NCBI GenBank assembly: GCA_903903635.1
Contig: CAIUZK010000236.1
Span: 1-62,431, forward strand
Source of the DNA: an uncultured Bacteroidota bacterium
GTDB taxonomy: Bacteria > Bacteroidota > Bacteroidia > Chitinophagales > Chitinophagaceae
DNA: 62,431 nt
Reading direction: 5' to 3'
The position numbers and the translations under genes are program-made. This document shows, piece by piece, positions 1 through 8,284 of the stretch (position 1 is the stretch's first letter; every line of letters begins with the position of its first letter). The notes under the pieces were generated by a model. The model made no database searches. It was not told where the DNA came from and saw only the letters and a list, made by a program, of their open reading frames with translations.

Positions 1-175
1 GTTGCAAAAGTCTTTAAATAATTCATTATTCGCAGATTTTACGCCTCATAAAAAAGAAATATAACTTCGCAATATGATGGAACTTATTTCGTCAACGTTC
101 CTAAGTTGAACAGGTAAAAATCAAAGCTTAATAATTTCGTGTTTATCAAAGCAAAAGCCACAGTGGTTTTTTTAG

Positions 176-183
176 TAGTTTTG
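176..183 (+). promoter_or_regulatory. possible -7 box upstream of the first operon
   Basis: TAGTTTTG fits the Bacteroidota -7 consensus TAnnTTTG and lies 19 bases before the first start codon. No clear TTTG -33 element is visible at the expected spacing, so the call is weak. The remainder of bases 1-202 shows no gene. Confidence 0.3.
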
Positions 184-202
184 CACTATTAATCTCTTTT
201 TT

Positions 203-604
203 ATGGTTAAAAAAATATTGATTGCCGTTTTATTGCTTGCTATAGTTGGCGGCGCTATAGGTTACCGCATGTATAACAAACAGGCCCCGAAAGCCGAAGA
301 TGCAAAAGGCATTGCAGTAAATGCCGAAATACTCTCCCAGGAATTTAACGCCAACGAACAAGCAGCCAATACAAAATATCTTAACAAAGTAGTTGAGGTT
401 TCCGGCACGATTAATGAAACAGATAAGAATCAGGATGGCGGCCTTATGGTAATCTTACAAACCGGCGACCCGATGACAGGTATTCAATGTACAATGAGAG
501 ATAAAGGAGTAACTGCCACTAAAGGACAAAAAGTCACAATACTTGGGTTTTGTGCAGGAAATGGCATTACAGGCGTAACATTAACTGATTGTGTATTGAA
601 ATAA
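203..604 (+). CDS. OB-fold (tRNA_anti-like) exported protein
   Basis: A 133-residue protein with an N-terminal hydrophobic segment (about residues 4-21) that is a signal peptide or membrane anchor. The rest (about 40-133) resembles the tRNA_anti-like OB-fold family: a conserved A.YLNKVVEVSGTI start, a central strand ending in QCTM, and a KGQKVTILGFC strand. Family members are exported and no tRNA role has been shown for them. It opens a run of four same-strand genes spaced 26-46 bases apart, all exported, so it is probably the first gene of an envelope operon. Its ligand cannot be read from the sequence. Two cysteines in the last strands could pair. Confidence 0.75.
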   Translation: MVKKILIAVLLLAIVGGAIGYRMYNKQAPKAEDAKGIAVNAEILSQEFNANEQAANTKYLNKVVEVSGTINETDKNQDGGLMVILQTGDPMTGIQCTMRDKGVTATKGQKVTILGFCAGNGITGVTLTDCVLK

Positions 605-607
605 ATC

Positions 608-615
608 TATATTTG
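608..615 (+). promoter_or_regulatory. possible internal promoter (-7 box TATATTTG)
   Basis: TATATTTG matches the TAnnTTTG consensus, with a TTG at 589-591 sixteen bases upstream. It would give the lipoprotein gene at 651 its own start with a leader of roughly 30 bases. Sequence match only. Confidence 0.35.
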
Positions 616-650
616 CGCAAATTTTTAAAAAAAACCTAACTACAAAATTT

Positions 651-1043
651 ATGAAGAAATTAATGATGATAGCTGGCATGGTGGTTTTGCTGGGTAGCTG
701 TTATAATGACAAATACGATAAGCTGTATCCTGCCCCGGCAGTTACAGTAACGTGCGACACAACCTTGATAAAATACTCGACCGATGTAAAACCAATTATT
801 GATGCCAGTTGTGCCATCAATGGAGGTTGCCACAATGCTGCAGGCAATTCAAATACAGGAGGCCTTGATTATACAGTTCTTACTGTATTGCAGGGTACAA
901 CCTCTCTTTCTTCCATCATTAATGATATCAATGGTACTCCAACCAGAGGCCATAATACTATGCCATTAAACCTTCCAAAATTATCAACCTGCGATATTAA
1001 AAAGATCACCCGCTGGGTAAACGAAGGTGCACCAAACAATTAA
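651..1043 (+). CDS. small c-type cytochrome-like lipoprotein with CX5CH motif
   Basis: A 130-residue protein with a lipobox (LLGSC, Cys at residue 17), so the mature form should be lipid-anchored in the envelope. The remainder looks like the mono-heme domain common in Bacteroidota and Planctomycetes: a DVKPIID start, a heme-like site, GGLDY, a TMP segment that could supply the axial Met, and a C-terminal W.NEGAP helix. The heme site reads CAINGGCH, which is CX5CH instead of CX2CH (CX4CH is the usual variant in this family). Heme attachment is therefore inferred. It sits between the OB-fold protein and YceI in a probable operon, which suggests envelope redox or lipid/quinone chemistry. Confidence 0.7.
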   Translation: MKKLMMIAGMVVLLGSCYNDKYDKLYPAPAVTVTCDTTLIKYSTDVKPIIDASCAINGGCHNAAGNSNTGGLDYTVLTVLQGTTSLSSIINDINGTPTRGHNTMPLNLPKLSTCDIKKITRWVNEGAPNN

Positions 1044-1088
1044 TCAGCGTATTATTATTTACCAATAGAATTACATAAATCAGAATAA

Positions 1089-1649
1089 ATGAAAAAAATA
1101 TTTTTCGTGTTATCATTGGCCGTACTTGCGGGTACAACCAATTCGGCTTCAGCACAGTTATACATGACCCGTACCGGCAAAGTAAAATTTGATGCTACCA
1201 CAAAAACCTCGCCTGAAAAAATCGAGGGCATAAATAACGAGGTTGCCAGCATTGTAGATGCTAAAACAGGGATGGTTCAGTTTCAGGTACCTGTGAACAG
1301 CTTCAAGTTTGAAAAGCAACTGATGAAGGAACACTTCGATGAAAACTACATGGAATCCAACAAATACTCAAAGTCGGATTTTAAAGGAACTATTCAGAAT
1401 CCGGGGGAAATAGATTTCTCAAAGGACGGTACTTATAAGGTTATAGTAAAAGGTAAGTTAACTATTCATGGGGTAACCAATGAAGTTTCGGTATCCGGCA
1501 CCTTTACTATCAAGGGTTCGTCACTTATTTTAAAAGCCGATTTCTCAGTTGCTCTGTCCGATTATAAAATAACGGTTCCCGGACTTGTTGCCGATAAAAT
1601 AGCTAAACTGGCCACTCTTTCTCTTGTAAGCGATCTGACTAAAAAATAA
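1089..1649 (+). CDS. YceI family protein
   Basis: A 186-residue secreted protein. Signal peptide about residues 1-23, ending in SASAQ. The mature chain has the YceI lipocalin-like barrel signature: TGKVKFDATT, a central QVPVNSFKFEKQLMKEHF segment with the Y.ES..Y....F.G strand that follows, then KGKLTIHGVTNEV and a C-terminal FSV.LSDYKI strand. Characterised members bind long isoprenoid lipids such as octaprenyl chains in a closed barrel, and are periplasmic. The length is normal for the family. It is followed 26 bases later by a DUF5777 barrel gene, a pairing that fits an envelope electron-transfer or lipid-carrier operon. The exact ligand is not known. Confidence 0.88.
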   Translation: MKKIFFVLSLAVLAGTTNSASAQLYMTRTGKVKFDATTKTSPEKIEGINNEVASIVDAKTGMVQFQVPVNSFKFEKQLMKEHFDENYMESNKYSKSDFKGTIQNPGEIDFSKDGTYKVIVKGKLTIHGVTNEVSVSGTFTIKGSSLILKADFSVALSDYKITVPGLVADKIAKLATLSLVSDLTKK

Positions 1650-1675
1650 TATTTCATTACTCTTTAAACAATTTT

Positions 1676-2614
1676 ATGCGTAGAAGTTTAGCCCTGATAT
1701 TCTTGTTCAATTTATTAGCAACATTTTCTTTTGCCCAGACCGATAGCCTGATGGATATGCTCACCGGCGGCTCATCTTCGGCATTCCCGGTATCTGCAAC
1801 ATTCAAAGCTACCCGTATTATAAATAGCAGTAGTGTTGAAAACCTTGGTGCAGGCGTTTTAGATTTTCGTATTTCCCATCGCTTCGGACAGATCAACCAG
1901 GGCGCACAAAATTTTTACGGACTCGATAATGCAACTACCCGTCTTGGCCTTGATTACGGTATCACCAGGTGGTTGATGATTGGCCTCGGACATAGTGTAC
2001 TGAACAAGGAGGACGATGGATTTGCCAAAATAAAATTGTTGCGCCAAAAGTCAGGCGGCACACCCATTACATTAAGTGTTGCAGGTTATGCCGGTATTCT
2101 TACCATACCCGATCCTACTTTGCCTGCAGGCGACAAATGGTATTTCAGCAATAAGCTGCATTACACCAGCCAGATACTTATTGCACGCAAATTCAGCGAG
2201 AGTATTTCGCTTCAGTTGACACCTACAATGGTACACTCTAATATTGTGGACAGCACCAAGTTTTCCAACAACACCTTCGCAATCGGCGTTGGTGGCCGCG
2301 TTAAAATAAACAAACGCATCGCTATAACAGGCGAGTATTTTTACAGGCTTACCAATACCGACCTGTTGTATACAGGTACTACCAGCCATACTTACAATTC
2401 ATTCTCGCTCGGTGTGGATATCGAAACCGGTGGTCACGTATTCCAGTTGATGGTTACCAACTCACAGGGCCTGACCGAACGTGCAGTAGTGAGCCAGACA
2501 ACTGATAGCTGGAAAAACCAGGCGCTGCATTTCGGATTTAATATATCAAGGGTATTTACTGTTGTAAAGCCTAAAGAATTCAGAGGGAAACCAAAGCAGG
2601 AAAAAGGATGGTAA
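1676..2614 (+). CDS. DUF5777 family outer-membrane beta-barrel protein
   Basis: A 312-residue protein with a signal peptide (residues 1-20, ending FAQ). It begins TDSLMDMLTGG and then has the family's characteristic segments: FKATRIINSSSVE, GVLDFRISHRFG, GLDNATTRLGLDYGITRWLMIGLG, and alternating amphipathic strands to the end. It is predicted to be an outer-membrane barrel of unknown function. It is the last gene of the 203-2614 run, and a strong terminator follows 31 bases later. The C-terminal tail (KPKEFRGKPKQEKGW) is basic, which is a little unusual for a barrel ending. No substrate can be inferred. Confidence 0.82.
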   Translation: MRRSLALIFLFNLLATFSFAQTDSLMDMLTGGSSSAFPVSATFKATRIINSSSVENLGAGVLDFRISHRFGQINQGAQNFYGLDNATTRLGLDYGITRWLMIGLGHSVLNKEDDGFAKIKLLRQKSGGTPITLSVAGYAGILTIPDPTLPAGDKWYFSNKLHYTSQILIARKFSESISLQLTPTMVHSNIVDSTKFSNNTFAIGVGGRVKINKRIAITGEYFYRLTNTDLLYTGTTSHTYNSFSLGVDIETGGHVFQLMVTNSQGLTERAVVSQTTDSWKNQALHFGFNISRVFTVVKPKEFRGKPKQEKGW

Positions 2615-2644
2615 TCTATTTGATCCTGAAAATAATATTTGATT

Positions 2645-2673
2645 TAAGGCGCCTATGGCGCCTTATTTTTTTT
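2645..2673 (+). terminator. Rho-independent terminator after the DUF5777 operon
   Basis: A perfect 9-bp stem (TAAGGCGCC / GGCGCCTTA) with a three-base loop, followed by eight T. It ends the + strand operon and its T-tract overlaps the stop codon of miaA on the opposite strand. Confidence 0.9.
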
Positions 2674-3577
2674 AGCCCAAGCTAAGTATTTGCTCTACTA
2701 CATCAGTGGCATCAGCTCTTAGCCAGTTGATATCTTTATCCTTCCTGAACCAGGTAAGCTGCCTCTTGGCATAGTTGCGTGTATGTTGTTTTATTTTCTC
2801 AACAGCCTCGTCCAGTGTACATGCTCCGGCCAGGTAAGCAAACAACTCAGAGTAGCCTACTGTCTGCAGATTCTTATACTCTTTATAAGGCAGCAACTGT
2901 TTTACCTCATCCAGCAACCCAAGGGTCATCATCGCATCTACCCTGCTGTTGATTTTGCTGTATAGCAACTCACGGGGAAGATCGAGCCCGATCTTTATTA
3001 TAGTAAATGGCCGCTGCTTGATGGCCCCCGATCTATAATCCAGTATACTTTTACCGGTAGACCGTATAAACGAAAGAACACGCAATAACCTTGCCGGATT
3101 ACTTATTTCGCCTACGGCATAGAATGCCGGGTCTTCAGCCTGCACAGCTTGTTGCAGCCATTCCATGCCATGTTCTTTATAAGCAGCCTCTGTTGCTGCC
3201 AGCACTGCATCATCAGTTGCAGGCATCTCGTCCAGTCCCTCGCAGAGGGCTTTAATATATAAACCGGTGCCACCACATACCACGGCGCTATCGGCATGCA
3301 AAAAGATCTCATCCAGGTATCCTAAAGCCCTTGCCTCATAGCCGGCAGCCGATATTGATTCGGTTACCGAACTCTCACCAACAAAATAATGCTTAACAGC
3401 AGCCAATTCTTCGGGAGATGGCTTGGCTGTGCCAATGCTCATTTCCCTGTAGCACTGCCTGCTGTCTGCCGATATAATAGCAGTGCCCAGCCTTTGCGCC
3501 AACTTTATAGCTACATCGGTCTTACCCACCGCAGTAGGCCCCGCCACAATATATACCTTCCTGTTATTTGCTGACAA
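2672..3577 (-). CDS. miaA: tRNA dimethylallyltransferase MiaA
   Basis: A 301-residue protein that transfers a dimethylallyl group to N6 of A37 in tRNAs reading UNN codons. The P-loop GPTAVGKT is at residues 13-20, followed by SADSRQCYREM (DSRQ substrate-binding loop), GTAKPSPEE, VVCGGTGLYI and the C-terminal TVGYSELFAYLAG and RNYAKRQLTWFR segments, all family hallmarks. Length is normal (about 300). The best start is TTG at 3577, because the strand leading into the P-loop begins at residue 8 and no in-frame ATG lies upstream before a stop. It stands alone between convergent DUF5777 and the pRiA4b-like gene. Confidence 0.95.
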   Translation of the reverse strand: MSANNRKVYIVAGPTAVGKTDVAIKLAQRLGTAIISADSRQCYREMSIGTAKPSPEELAAVKHYFVGESSVTESISAAGYEARALGYLDEIFLHADSAVVCGGTGLYIKALCEGLDEMPATDDAVLAATEAAYKEHGMEWLQQAVQAEDPAFYAVGEISNPARLLRVLSFIRSTGKSILDYRSGAIKQRPFTIIKIGLDLPRELLYSKINSRVDAMMTLGLLDEVKQLLPYKEYKNLQTVGYSELFAYLAGACTLDEAVEKIKQHTRNYAKRQLTWFRKDKDINWLRADATDVVEQILSLG

Positions 3578-3627
3578 ACGAATACAATTAGTTCATTAAA
3601 TTCATAGCATTAATAACCTCCACACCT

Positions 3628-3668
3628 CGATATTATATCGGAGTGCCACACTTTCTGAAGTGTGGCAC
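3628..3668. repeat. twin palindrome / REP-like hairpin
   Basis: Two adjacent inverted repeats: CGATAT-T-ATATCG (3628-3640), then an 11-bp perfect stem GTGCCACACTT / AAGTGTGGCAC around a four-base TCTG loop (3643-3668). Neither has a T-tract on either strand. The position fits transcript 3'-end protection downstream of the gene at 3725-4285, or a repetitive extragenic palindrome. Confidence 0.6.
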
Positions 3669-3724
3669 AGCTCGTTTATAACTAATTTATGTGACAAAAA
3701 TCATCTATCCAATGAATAATCCGT

Positions 3725-4285
3725 CTATTCCACATCTCCACCGCCAAAATCTTCCACTACACTTTCAGTGCCTTCCTCTCCCTCATTGCCAAAGCCTTCG
3801 GCCATCTCATCGGCGTCCAGGTCATATTTTTCTTCAATCTCCATTATTTTATCGGGATTCACACCCTTGATGCCATACTGTGCAGGCGCTATACCCTCTC
3901 TACGCAATACAAAAGGATACACACGCCTTGGTGTTTGCTCCTTTGATACGCCAATGAGCTCCACCATAAAAGTCCATTTCTTGGCAGGATCGTATACGTA
4001 TATGAATTTTTGATCAGTAGTAGTCACCAGTGCTGATACCGGCGTTTTGACCATAGACAGGGCCGGAGCATCTTTCTTATTCACCAGTACTTCCGAATTG
4101 AATTCCCTGCCATATACCCATTTATCATTGCTTTCATAAAATGAAGCCGGATGCTTCCCGTCAAATTCAAATGCGGTAACTATGGCCTTGTGAAACTCCA
4201 AAAAAGTCTGGCTGCCCAATAATTCTATATCGCGGTAGGTTTGGTCGTCTTCTTCCCAATAAATCCTGAATCTTAATATTGTCAT
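3725..4285 (-). CDS. plasmid pRiA4b ORF-3-like (IS1096 TnpR-like) family protein
   Basis: A 186-residue protein matching the pRiA4b ORF-3 fold seen widely in Bacteroidota chromosomes: an N-terminal FRIYWEEDDQTYRDIEL strand pair, the FLEFHKAIVTAFEFDGKHPASFY helix, a central YVYDPAKKWTFMVELIG motif and a C-terminal acidic tail (about residues 150-186, rich in E, D and G). The family was first noticed on mobile DNA, but chromosomal copies like this are single, conserved and without nearby transposase genes. No molecular function is established. It is followed on its own strand by a hairpin pair (3628-3668). Confidence 0.8.
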   Translation of the reverse strand: MTILRFRIYWEEDDQTYRDIELLGSQTFLEFHKAIVTAFEFDGKHPASFYESNDKWVYGREFNSEVLVNKKDAPALSMVKTPVSALVTTTDQKFIYVYDPAKKWTFMVELIGVSKEQTPRRVYPFVLRREGIAPAQYGIKGVNPDKIMEIEEKYDLDADEMAEGFGNEGEEGTESVVEDFGGGDVE

Positions 4286-4441
4286 TCTCTGGTTGGTTCT
4301 ACTGGTAAAATTAGTAAATCAATCGGTAGATTGAACACTGAAAAGAGAAAGCCAGACATTGTTTATTTAATATTATCTTGTGGACTCAAAATATCAAAAT
4401 AAAAATTCTTTATTTTTCGGATTTCAAAACAATTTTTTCCT

Positions 4442-4449
4442 TACCTTTG
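4442..4449 (+). promoter_or_regulatory. -7 box of the rpmI-rplT promoter
   Basis: TACCTTTG matches TAnnTTTG exactly, 19 bases before the rpmI ATG, in a very AT-rich leader. The -33 element is poorly conserved (TTTTTCGG nearby). This implies a 5' leader of only about 12-15 bases, too short for an L20-type autoregulatory leader. Confidence 0.45.
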
Positions 4450-4468
4450 CCATCCCAAATTTAAAATC

Positions 4469-4666
4469 ATGCCAAAAATAAAGACCCACTCCCGGGCTAA
4501 AAAGACTTTTAGAGTTACAGGTACGGGTAAAATACGCAGGTATAAAGCTTTTAAGAGCCATCTGCTTACGAAAAAATCAAAGTCGCGTAAACGTCATTTG
4601 CGCATTCATGGCCTCGTTCATCCAAGCAATGCACGCCTGGTTAAGCGTATGCTGGTTATGGCTTAA
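4469..4666 (+). CDS. rpmI: 50S ribosomal protein L35
   Basis: A 65-residue, highly basic protein with the L35 pattern: [14 protein letters not shown], a [14 protein letters not shown] segment, and a C-terminal [12 protein letters not shown] helix. It is a late-assembly large-subunit protein. rplT follows 121 bases downstream on the same strand, the usual order. What is missing is infC, which normally lies just upstream. Here the upstream neighbour is the divergent pRiA4b-like gene, so rpmI appears to start its own transcript. Confidence 0.96.
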   Translation: MPKIKTHSRAKKTFRVTGTGKIRRYKAFKSHLLTKKSKSRKRHLRIHGLVHPSNARLVKRMLVMA

Positions 4667-4787
4667 TACTTTATATGCCCCTTCAGGGCTACAAGTTGCA
4701 CCATAACACCAAGTAATATTTTTTTAACCGTCCCCGGCCAATTAAAGGAACCTAAGGGTTACGCCAAAGGACAATAATTTTTCAAAT

Positions 4788-5132
4788 ATGCCACGTTCCG
4801 TAAATGCAGTAGCATCACGCACGAGAAGAAAGAAAATACTGAAAGAAGCAAAAGGCTTCTATGGTAAACGTAAAAACGTCTATACCGTAGCCAAGAACGT
4901 CCTTGAAAAAGGGCAGGGCTATAAATTTGTAGGCCGTAAACTTAAAAAACGCGAATACCGCTCCTTGTGGATCGTTCGTATCAACGCAGCAGTGCGCGAA
5001 GAAGGTATGAGCTATTCTCAGTTCATCGGTAAACTTGCTGCCAAGGGTATCGAACTGAACCGCAAAGTTCTTGCAGATCTGGCAATGAATGAGCCGGAAT
5101 CCTTCAAAAATCTGGTTGCTCAGGTAAAATAA
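4788..5132 (+). CDS. rplT: 50S ribosomal protein L20
   Basis: A 114-residue protein with the full L20 signature: [24 protein letters not shown]-type basic N-terminus (long helix that threads rRNA), [20 protein letters not shown] and the C-terminal [13 protein letters not shown] globular domain. It binds 23S rRNA early in assembly and in some bacteria represses its own operon. The 121-base spacer after rpmI contains no obvious pseudoknot that I can identify by eye. A strong terminator follows 21 bases after the stop. Confidence 0.97.
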   Translation: MPRSVNAVASRTRRKKILKEAKGFYGKRKNVYTVAKNVLEKGQGYKFVGRKLKKREYRSLWIVRINAAVREEGMSYSQFIGKLAAKGIELNRKVLADLAMNEPESFKNLVAQVK

Positions 5133-5152
5133 TTATACCTCTTTTACTATTT

Positions 5153-5185
5153 AAAAAGCCGAAACCTTATGGTCCCGGCTTTTTT
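5153..5185 (+). terminator. terminator of rpmI-rplT
   Basis: A 9-bp stem (AAAAAGCCG / CGGCTTTTT) with a 14-base loop and a T-tract directly attached, 21 bases after the rplT stop. The two-gene transcript should end here. Confidence 0.85.
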
Positions 5186-5320
5186 AGTTTTACAAAAAAT
5201 ATCAGACTATTACCTGCACATCACCAGCATGTGTTCCAGGTATTTTCATCCTGTAAACGCACAGCTAATAATGCTCTATAAAGGATGTACCCTGAAATAT
5301 GGCACTCCCGGCTTCCTGAA

Positions 5321-5950
5321 TTAATAAATTGCAAACGAAAAACCAACGCCTGCAATGAGACCGCCGGGTGAAATCATATTTATTCCAAACTTGGATTTGT
5401 CACTGATTGGAGTTCCATAAGTCTGGTCGAAATAGTCGGATTTGTTCAGCGGTACCGACCAGCCCATTTCGAGAAATACACGATTGTAGCGCCTGCCAAG
5501 GTTCCAGAACCGGTAGGCTGCCAGATATAGATTGGTTTGTGGATTGAGATTCAGCACTACATTTTCAGTTTGGCCGGTAACAGTTTCCATGCTATTGCGG
5601 AATCCCTGGATACCGGTATTGAAAGTGACACCCGTACCGAATGCCCATCCGCGGTTGCATGGATCGAGATAATATTTGCCACCCAGGTGCAGCTTGGTGC
5701 CCCAGGTGCTGGAGCCAACGCCACCTTCTACCGAGAGCCATTTTTCAACAGGCACATCGAAACTAAAGCCGAGAAAGCCATTATTGTTGTTCATACCGCT
5801 ACTCAAAGTAAGGTATACCCTTGGGCATTTGTTAGGTCGTACCAGCTTAGCCTTATTCCCGGTTTCTTTAGTTGGCGGGTTATTTGAATTTTGAGCAAAG
5901 GCACTTAAAGACAAGAGACATATCAAAAATAGAAGGAACTGTTTTTTCAT
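5321..5950 (-). CDS. exported beta-barrel-like protein, unknown family
   Basis: A 209-residue protein with a clear signal peptide (about residues 1-19, ending SAFAQ). The mature part has alternating hydrophobic strands typical of a small outer-membrane barrel: VYLTLSSGMN, FLGFSFDVPVEKW, KLHLGGKYYLD, WAFGTGVTFNTG, NLYLAAYRFW, RVFLEMGWSVPL and a terminal IAGVGFSFAIY strand ending in an aromatic residue, as barrel proteins do. I do not recognise a named family. It follows the rplT terminator on the opposite strand and is separated by 101 bases from the cytochrome gene upstream of it. Confidence 0.7.
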   Translation of the reverse strand: MKKQFLLFLICLLSLSAFAQNSNNPPTKETGNKAKLVRPNKCPRVYLTLSSGMNNNNGFLGFSFDVPVEKWLSVEGGVGSSTWGTKLHLGGKYYLDPCNRGWAFGTGVTFNTGIQGFRNSMETVTGQTENVVLNLNPQTNLYLAAYRFWNLGRRYNRVFLEMGWSVPLNKSDYFDQTYGTPISDKSKFGINMISPGGLIAGVGFSFAIY

Positions 5951-6051
5951 AAGATTCAGTTTGATTGTTTTGGTTTTGGGTGAAAAATCCTGGCAAAATT
6001 ATAGTTTAGGTCCGTTGTTTCAAATTTTAGACTGTAAAAATCCGGTCAGGT

Positions 6052-7989
6052 TTACAGATCCGTAAGCATAGCCTTGGCCTGATCGTTGGCAGGGTGCTTA
6101 TGTAGCAGATGCTCAAGGCATTTGCGGGCATTTGCAGGCTGCTGATTATTGTGGTACCAGACAGCCAGGTTGAGCAGGTTTTGCTCGTAGTCGGGATTGA
6201 GTTCGTTGGCATGCAGCATATACCGTAGCGCACCGGTATTATCACCCTGCTGCATAGCAATAAAGCCAAGATTGGTATTGGCACTCAGGTGATCGGGGTT
6301 TTGGGCGATAATAAAGTTAAAAACCGTAGCGGCATCTGGAAACCGGCCCAGGGCTAGCAGGCATATGCCATATTTATTCTGGAAATCGAGCGAATACCGG
6401 CGAAGCTCTGTTGCCCGGCGGTACCAGGGCAGGGCACTATCGGAACGCTCCAACTGGTAGTAGGCCTCGCCTATCCGGTAGGCTGTCCAGGCATCATTTA
6501 CATTTGTCGGCTTGTATTTTGAGGCAAAATCAGTAATCCTTTGAAAATCATTGAGCAGAAACCAGGCCCTGACATAATCGGGGCCCTGTTTGGGGTCATT
6601 CCGGCTATCAAGATAATGCAATGCTGAATCTATCAGGCCCTTAGATTGTGTATACCGCTCATAGAACTCAAGGTAGCCCCTGGCTATGGTTTGCGTAGAA
6701 GGATTAGGGTTGTTGAAGCACTTCAGGCCAAGGAAAGCAGTGATGTTTTTCTGTGTGGTATCATCGACCGGTCGCCTGCGGATGAAGTGATCAGTAACGG
6801 CTACGTGGGGTATATCTATACTGCCGTTGTGGGGCATATGGCAGGTGATGCAGTTGTTGCCGGCAGCAGCGCGGGCCTGTGGTGTAGCGGCACACTGATG
6901 CTGACCGGCAGATGCGCCATGGCAACTATTGCAGGCATTAATATATTGCGACAACGGAGTAGCCTTTACACTGATGTGCGGGTTGTGACAGGTGATGCAA
7001 CTCATGGCTCCGCTGCGGTTGAAGCACTGGCTTTTCTTCATGCGTTCTACATGCGACGCCATGATCATTTTGTCCCTGGCTCCTTCATACTGGGGCATGA
7101 ATATGTTCATTACCTCAGAGAGCTTCATGCCGGGGCGGAAGTCGTAGAAGGATTTATTATCGTTGAGCACTGCAATGCCCTGCAGGTGGCAGCGCTGGCA
7201 AACATTGTTCTGCAATTCGGTTGAGAGGCGGCGCGGATTGACAATGGTGTAATCGGGGCCTTTGGAGGTATCAACAGGGCGGTTGTTTTTGCGGTCTTCT
7301 ATATGCAGGCTGCCGGGGCCATGACAGCGCTCGCAGTCGATACCGGTTTTTAGGGAAGTAAATTTATTGTCGCTGTTGGCATCAAAATCGGGGAAGCCAT
7401 TGTGACAGCTCATGCACTCAATCTGGATCATGCGAGAAAACCGGCTGCTGGAGCCTTTCTCAAACCCGGGAGCAAGGTCCCAGCGGTGCTTCTGGGTATA
7501 GAAGGTGATAGGTGCCTGGTAGAGATAACCATTTGTGCTGAAAATATGCGAATTGGTGTGCTGCCCTGAGCCAACAATATAATTGACCTGCTGCAAATGC
7601 CGGTGTACTGTATCATGCCCCTGCATTCTGTATTCAAGAATAAAAAAAGTATCGTGGGCAAAGAAGGGCTTGTAATAAAAATCAAGTGCGGTATCGTAAA
7701 CAATGGAATGCGCCCGGGAGAAATCGGCGGCCGTTTTTTCTTTACTGGCCAGGCCGAAGGACTGCCCCATACCTGTCTGGATGAAGGTCTGGTAAATAGG
7801 CTCATGACAGGTGCGGCAGGTTTGCATGCCTACATAGTGGGCGCCTGTATCGTATACATTTTTCCAAAGGGATGTTTCCTGCACATCCAAACTTGCAGGG
7901 TCTGCAGGGTTGTGGCAAAAGAAGGTGGGTAATGTTATGGCGAACAAGGCAAAAGTGAGCAGTATATTCCGTAGGCGGATGGACGACAT
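6052..7989 (-). CDS. seven-heme c-type cytochrome with C-terminal TPR domain
   Basis: A 645-residue exported protein. A hydrophobic signal-like segment covers about residues 8-25. Seven CXXCH motifs follow: CRTCH (58-62), then CMSCH, CERCH, CQRCH, CITCH, CNSCH and CITCH, all within the first two thirds (to roughly residue 385). This spacing resembles cytochrome c554-type multiheme proteins. From about residue 480 to the end there are tetratricopeptide repeats (A..YRIGEAYYQLERSDSAL, YGICLLALGRFPDAATVF, NLGFIAMQQGDNTGALRY, LAVWYHNNQQPANAR). The arrangement suggests a periplasmic or surface electron carrier with a protein-docking arm. The partner is unknown. It is a single-gene unit with no adjacent oxidoreductase subunit. 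Confidence 0.85.
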   Translation of the reverse strand: MSSIRLRNILLTFALFAITLPTFFCHNPADPASLDVQETSLWKNVYDTGAHYVGMQTCRTCHEPIYQTFIQTGMGQSFGLASKEKTAADFSRAHSIVYDTALDFYYKPFFAHDTFFILEYRMQGHDTVHRHLQQVNYIVGSGQHTNSHIFSTNGYLYQAPITFYTQKHRWDLAPGFEKGSSSRFSRMIQIECMSCHNGFPDFDANSDNKFTSLKTGIDCERCHGPGSLHIEDRKNNRPVDTSKGPDYTIVNPRRLSTELQNNVCQRCHLQGIAVLNDNKSFYDFRPGMKLSEVMNIFMPQYEGARDKMIMASHVERMKKSQCFNRSGAMSCITCHNPHISVKATPLSQYINACNSCHGASAGQHQCAATPQARAAAGNNCITCHMPHNGSIDIPHVAVTDHFIRRRPVDDTTQKNITAFLGLKCFNNPNPSTQTIARGYLEFYERYTQSKGLIDSALHYLDSRNDPKQGPDYVRAWFLLNDFQRITDFASKYKPTNVNDAWTAYRIGEAYYQLERSDSALPWYRRATELRRYSLDFQNKYGICLLALGRFPDAATVFNFIIAQNPDHLSANTNLGFIAMQQGDNTGALRYMLHANELNPDYEQNLLNLAVWYHNNQQPANARKCLEHLLHKHPANDQAKAMLTDL

Positions 7990-8284
7990 CTGGATTTCAA
8001 AATTAGGGGAAATGTATCAGGAGTTACAATTTTATCCAATCATATTCCTTGAGTTATTGGGGATATAGGTTGGTCTCGGCTATTTTACTTTTTGCCGATA
8101 GCCAACGGTAGTAGCCTTGAAGCAAGCAATAGTTGGAATCTGATTAACAAAGCCATCCGGATATTTGATCTCAATTCTATTTCTCAAACAGATAAACTGA
8201 AGAAAAGGATTTGGATTATTGTCTACCAAATCCTTTTCTATCAGCAAATAACTGCTAACCTTTCTTTTTGGGTTGCAACAACCA
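7990..8284. other. intergenic region between the cytochrome gene and tyrS
   Basis: This 295-base stretch holds the tyrS terminator (8203-8237) and presumably the cytochrome promoter. On the - strand one frame stays open from 8284 to a TAG at 8080-8082, containing a short RIEIKYPDGFV segment, but it lacks an ATG and includes the terminator stem. It is treated as non-coding or as an unproven remnant. Confidence 0.5.
8203..8237 (-). terminator. terminator of tyrS
   Basis: A 12-bp perfect inverted repeat (AAAAGGATTTGG / CCAAATCCTTTT) with an 11-base loop, 48 bases past the tyrS stop. On the - strand the stem ends in TTTT followed by C. Confidence 0.75.

Noticed and set aside
3725-4285. A mobile element, suggested by the pRiA4b/IS1096 family name
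   Set aside because: No transposase, terminal repeats or target duplication is present; the family is common on chromosomes.
8080-8284. An open - strand frame after tyrS containing RIEIKYPDGFV, faintly like an IS66 accessory protein
   Set aside because: It has no start codon, overlaps the tyrS terminator stem, and the similarity is only a few residues long.
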